Of a stretch of 64,000 nt of DNA, positions 60,337 through 64,000 are shown one piece after another. Made by a program: the position numbers and the translations under genes. Below the pieces are notes generated by a model. That model was not told where the DNA came from, searched no databases, and was given only the letters and a program-made list of their open reading frames with translations. The stretch covers positions 310,001 through 374,000 of the forward strand of contig CAJNDT010002779.1 in NCBI GenBank assembly GCA_905221615.1, read 5' to 3'. Numbering within the stretch: the stretch's first letter is position 1; the number at the start of each line of letters is the position of its first letter. The stretch comes from Symbiodinium sp. CCMP2592 (lineage: Eukaryota > Sar > Dinophyceae > Suessiales > Symbiodiniaceae).

Positions 60337-62132
60337 ATGGCAAAGTCGGCTGCTCCGACTAAGAAAAAGAGTGGAACGGTCAAGAAGCGGCCAGCCGCCT
60401 CCGGGAAATCGATGAATCCGATCCCCAGCATGGCCAAGATCAAACTTGCAAGGGTGTTTACTCTGTTCGATCAACGGCAGTTCATGCGCGAGCTGGCCAG
60501 CAAGCTTCAGGTGGCACCCATGGCAGGCTGCCAAGTTCAATGGGCGAGCATGTACGATGGGAGCAACATGCCTGGGGAGGTCATGCAGTGTATGAAGCAA
60601 GTGCTAGGTGTGCAGCCAATTCAGTTGTTCGGCGGCCAGCCAGCATTATTAGTGCGTGCTGCACAAAGTAGTATGTTTCGACACTCTTTGGTCCCAAGTT
60701 CATAGCCCAGGTGCCGAGATTGTGCGGTACAAGGCGTACTACAACATGCGCAATTTTCGCATGGGTCACTTGTTCGAGGACCTCCGAAGCCTTGATGTGC
60801 ACCGATAATAATACGGTAAGACGGCGACAGTGGCTCTGCCAGGACGGCAGTGCCTTGAAAGACAAAAAGGCATTCTGTTGGATGCATGGGGCCTCATGCA
60901 ACGTTCCACGCTGCGACTCTGTCGCATTCTTTATCGGCGGCTTCATGTGCAAGTCGAATTCGATGATGAATCTTCGGGAGCATTAAAACATTGCAATGTC
61001 CCGTGTGATCAGTGTCTCGATCATGCCTGGGTCACTTGAGGAACAGTGCCCGTTTCCGGGCAGATCCACTTGGCCAGGCTGCTGCCTCTCGGCTCACGTT
61101 CGATGCCCTGGTGGAGGTGCTGAAGGCCCAGACCCCTGCGCATTTCGTGCTGGAGAACGTCAAAGGCTCGATGTCATGGCCTTATTGGGTAGATGTGGGT
61201 GCAAAACTTGGAAATTCATTGCTTTAGGTGTGGGCATCGTGCCGATGGATGGTGTGTGCTTAGGGAGCTACTTGCTCAGGATGAAGCGATGCAAGGCTGC
61301 AGATCCACCGTCGGAAGCATCTCCCATGGACAAGTATGACACCCCTTTGGAGTACTACCTGGATACCCTGAAGCAGCTGGAGTACAGCATCGCTGTCGTG
61401 GAACTCAAAACCTGTGCTCCTCTTCCAGAGGTGAGAGAACGAGTCTGGATTCTGGGGTCCAGGACCTCCTACACTGCGGAGCAATGGCGCTCGGATGTCT
61501 TGTTGACGGAGCCGGCTGATGATACTCCATGTCACCACTTGAAGGCCTACTTCGATGCTTTCGGAAAGAGCTCTGATGCCATGAGGGATGACAGCGCCAC
61601 ACAGTGGGGCAATGACGCGAAGTATGCTACGGCATACGCCAACGCCATGGAAGAGATGGTGAGTGCAGGGAGGTTGGATTCGTCCAGCAACATCTCGGAC
61701 GTCAAGGCTCGCCCTTCGAGTGGGGCTGCCTGGCAAGGCCTCACTGAGTGGGGAAAGGCCAGTGTTGATGTGTACAGTGCTTTGGCAAAGGCGCAGGAGG
61801 CCACGATGTCGGAGGGAACGGGGCCTTCCAACTTCTACCCCGTGTTTGACCTCTCGCAAGCTTGTTCTCGGAACAAGCTGACCGTGGATGGAACTTGGAC
61901 TACAGTATGCACAAGCACTGTTTTGACTTCCTTGAATGATGCCAAAATCATGAGTGGTCAGGGTGTTCTGGCGATTTTGGGCCAGAACCCCTCAAACAAA
62001 GTGTGCCATTTCTTGAGCGATAAAGAGCTCACTGATCTAGGAGGAAATGCTATGTCGTTTACCCAGCTTTCCAGGGTATTGATGCCGTGTGTGAAGGCCT
62101 TTGTGAACGCCAAAGGAGCTGCAGCAAGCTGA
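60337..62132 (+). CDS. C5 cytosine-specific DNA methyltransferase, five exons
   Basis: Probably transfers a methyl group from S-adenosylmethionine to cytosine in DNA. Exons: 60337-60607, 60711-60796, 60843-60979, 61041-61188, 61296-62132, giving 1479 nt and 492 residues; donors GTGTGC, GTGCAC, GCATTA, GTAGAT. The N-terminus is basic (MAKSAAPTKKKSGTVKKRPA), suggesting nuclear import. Family motifs in order: motif I candidate WASMYDGSNMPGEV, motif IV with the catalytic Cys in GGFMCKSNSMMN, motif VI FVLENVKG, motif VIII VRERVWILG, and motif X GGNAMSF near the C-terminus. Residues between VIII and X would be target recognition. The usual PCQ of motif IV is changed to MCK, so activity is not assured. 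Methyltransferases of this kind occur in dinoflagellates both as genes and inside retrotransposons; no reverse transcriptase is seen here. Confidence 0.82.
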
Positions 62133-62706
62133 GAATTGATATCTATGTCCCGTGCTTGTTTTAGGGTCTCGCGAAGTCTTTCAAGTTGCTGATCCTAAGA
62201 CGGCACGTTAGGCGAACGGGTTAAAGCTGCTTGCTCTTTCCACAGTCAGACCGGGGCTACATGGTGGATTTCTTGAGAGATTATTTAGTTGCGTAAGGGA
62301 TATACTATTTGAAACAGAGTATGAAATTGCTCTTAAGTGAAGTTGGGTACTGCGTGGCCGGAGCTTGCACATTAGATTCCACGGTTCCCGGGATTTTGAC
62401 TGGCTGTCGGGAAATGGTATGTGGCAAGGGTTCACCGGCCTGTGTTTAGAAGCACCTCGGCTGACGTGGGCCGGCTTTGAAAAGTCAAACTTGCTTCCGA
62501 GCCAGACCTCGCATGTGAGCTTTGACAATTGATGTACTGCAGTGTGCAAGCATTGCTTTGAGGCAGATTCATCAGTTTTGGAGCCTGGCGCGCAGGCCTG
62601 GTGTGCGATGCGACGGCATTAAAGAGCTGTTGAAGCATGCTGCACAGGAAACCACATTGTTCAGGGAAGCTGTGTTAGCTCGAGAGAGCCCCCGGACCCT
62701 TTCATC

Positions 62707-63567
62707 ATGGAAGCCTCGTCTGCCTCTGATTTGAAAAAGTTGCTCCCAGAGAAGACGCGGATCCTGTGGTATGGCAAGGGCCTGAATCCCATGTTGGGGT
62801 TCATGCCAGAAGCTGCAGTGCTTTTGGCACCGACACTATCGGATGCTTCCATGCTCGCCCGCATCCGGACTGCTTCCAGATGGCCAAGGCCAAGGTGTTT
62901 GACTGCGGAGTCTACAAGCCCATGTCATGTCAGCTTTGACGACGGTGTTGCAGATGTGTTCCTGGGCAGTGTCACCAAGATCGAGGCCGCTTCAGTCCTG
63001 TCAGTCGCACTGGACATGTCCACAGTTTCCATTGTTGTGCTCGCGGTCAATGGGAACTACTCGGATCCCGCTGATTGGAAGGATCCAGCGGGATGGGTTA
63101 CCATGCGCAAGGAAGTCAGTTGGTCCACGTGGACCGCTCTCGAAGCTCACAGTCAGCTGTGGTTGTGCGTCCGTGGAGAAAGTGCAGCACAGACCCGAAT
63201 CGTTCAGGATATCGACAGCATCTTCCAGAAGGTGTCCGCGGATGTGAAGCCTGCAACACCAATTATACGGGGAGTTGATCGCTATGTTGTTCAGAGGGGC
63301 AAGCGGCAACGGACGACTTACAATCTTCCTGCGCCTTGTACAGCAGAGAAGGTGTTCCGATCACCAGCAGGTTCAGCTGCAGATCCCACAGACTTTTCGC
63401 CGCACGAGTTCTTGCCTTTACTTGGCTACGGGTGTGAAACCAACATACATTTGTTGACGCCGGCCTGGCAGATGAAAGTCTTGTCTCACAGTGTTCCTTT
63501 CAGTGTTGGCGAGCTGATGTATCGCTTTGCAATGCGGTTTGCCTCATCAGCGTCCTCATCGAAATGA
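62707..63567 (+). CDS. Hypothetical 286-aa protein, single exon
   Basis: An uninterrupted ATG-to-TGA frame on the same strand as the methyltransferase, 574 bp downstream. It starts MEASSASDLKKLLPEK, contains an alternating hydrophobic stretch (VLSVALDMSTVSIVVLAVNG) and a basic patch (RGKRQRTTYN), and ends in Ser-rich SASSSK. No known domain is recognised. The GC-rich codon use resembles its neighbours. Additional upstream exons are possible. Confidence 0.6.
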   Translation: MEASSASDLKKLLPEKTRILWYGKGLNPMLGFMPEAAVLLAPTLSDASMLARIRTASRWPRPRCLTAESTSPCHVSFDDGVADVFLGSVTKIEAASVLSVALDMSTVSIVVLAVNGNYSDPADWKDPAGWVTMRKEVSWSTWTALEAHSQLWLCVRGESAAQTRIVQDIDSIFQKVSADVKPATPIIRGVDRYVVQRGKRQRTTYNLPAPCTAEKVFRSPAGSAADPTDFSPHEFLPLLGYGCETNIHLLTPAWQMKVLSHSVPFSVGELMYRFAMRFASSASSSK

Positions 63568-64000
63568 TCACATGTATACGCGGTCTCTGAGCTGCGGCAA
63601 GAGGAATGGATGACTCCTCCTTACAGCGAGGGAGCAACTACTTGTAAAACTCAGAGAGCAAGCCAGCAGTTCAGATTTTGAGGCCACGACAAGCCAGACA
63701 CTTCAGCTGCCTGACCTGCTCTGAAACAAATTGCAGTTTGTGGCCATGCAGGCTTGCCGACCCATGCGAATGTTTGGAAAGTGTTGCTGTGACTGATACT
63801 CTAGACTCTCGCCGCCTAAACTAATATCTCGTAAAGTCTGGAAGCAACATGCCATTATTGTCCTGCGTCTCTCACAAGCCAGAAAACTTCAAGCTGCCGG
63901 CCCTTGTCCTTCGATGTTCTGGCTTTCTGTTTTGGGCATGACCCTGTGGAATGCAGGAATATAGCATAGATGCATGGTCATGTCACCCGTGTTATGTTTC
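63568..64000. other. No supported gene at the window end
   Basis: Presumed downstream region of the 286-aa gene; no repeats or frames of note. Confidence 0.5.

Overview
This is nuclear DNA of a eukaryote, almost certainly a dinoflagellate. Four things support this: TTTAGGG/CCCTAAA telomere-type repeats scattered through introns and spacers; introns whose donors are a mix of GT, GC and GA; genes nearly all on the + strand; and a possible spliced-leader relic on the - strand near 44.14 kb. No species is claimed. Gene models were assembled by hand from short exons, using protein-family similarity recalled from knowledge and codon-phase bookkeeping. No alignment was run.

Layout. (1) 1-1142: 3' end of an NRT2/NNP-type nitrate transporter. 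(2) 1143-10378: no supported gene; MITE-like inverted-repeat elements and telomere-like tracts. (3) 10379-32766: a 22-exon sulfite oxidase (mitochondrial presequence, cytochrome b5, molybdopterin domain, dimerisation domain). Its exons sum to 1701 nt, exactly 567 codons. (4) 32767-45298: a spacer full of MITEs, then five exons of a beta-type carbonic anhydrase whose 3' part is not found, with a hairpin tandem array at 42.6 kb lying inside the gene. (5) 45299-49093: rDNA-derived debris (18S 3' end, ITS1-like, 28S 3' end) and related repeats. (6) 49094-51054: a gene with two WW-like domains. (7) 51055-53640: more 18S debris and a palindromic 106-bp tandem array. (8) 53796-54326: a lone - strand ORF with a CxxC/CxxC motif. 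(9) 55656-63567: a compact block with short introns: an unknown protein of at least 930 aa, a C5 cytosine DNA methyltransferase (492 aa) and an unknown 286-aa protein.

The most interesting structure is not a gene. At least ten families of short inverted-repeat elements fill the introns and spacers. Three copies show perfect 8-bp target duplications, and several copies sit 0-16 bp from splice sites of the sulfite oxidase and carbonic anhydrase genes, so they may act as introners. In addition, telomere-like tracts are repeatedly bracketed by direct repeats of 22-32 bp copied from the surrounding sequence, including exon ends. One sulfite oxidase intron (32509-32674) consists entirely of two such duplications, which suggests that telomere-repeat capture with local duplication can create introns.

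The nitrate transporter and the molybdenum enzyme are adjacent. That may reflect nitrogen metabolism, but the domain order is that of sulfite oxidase, not nitrate reductase.
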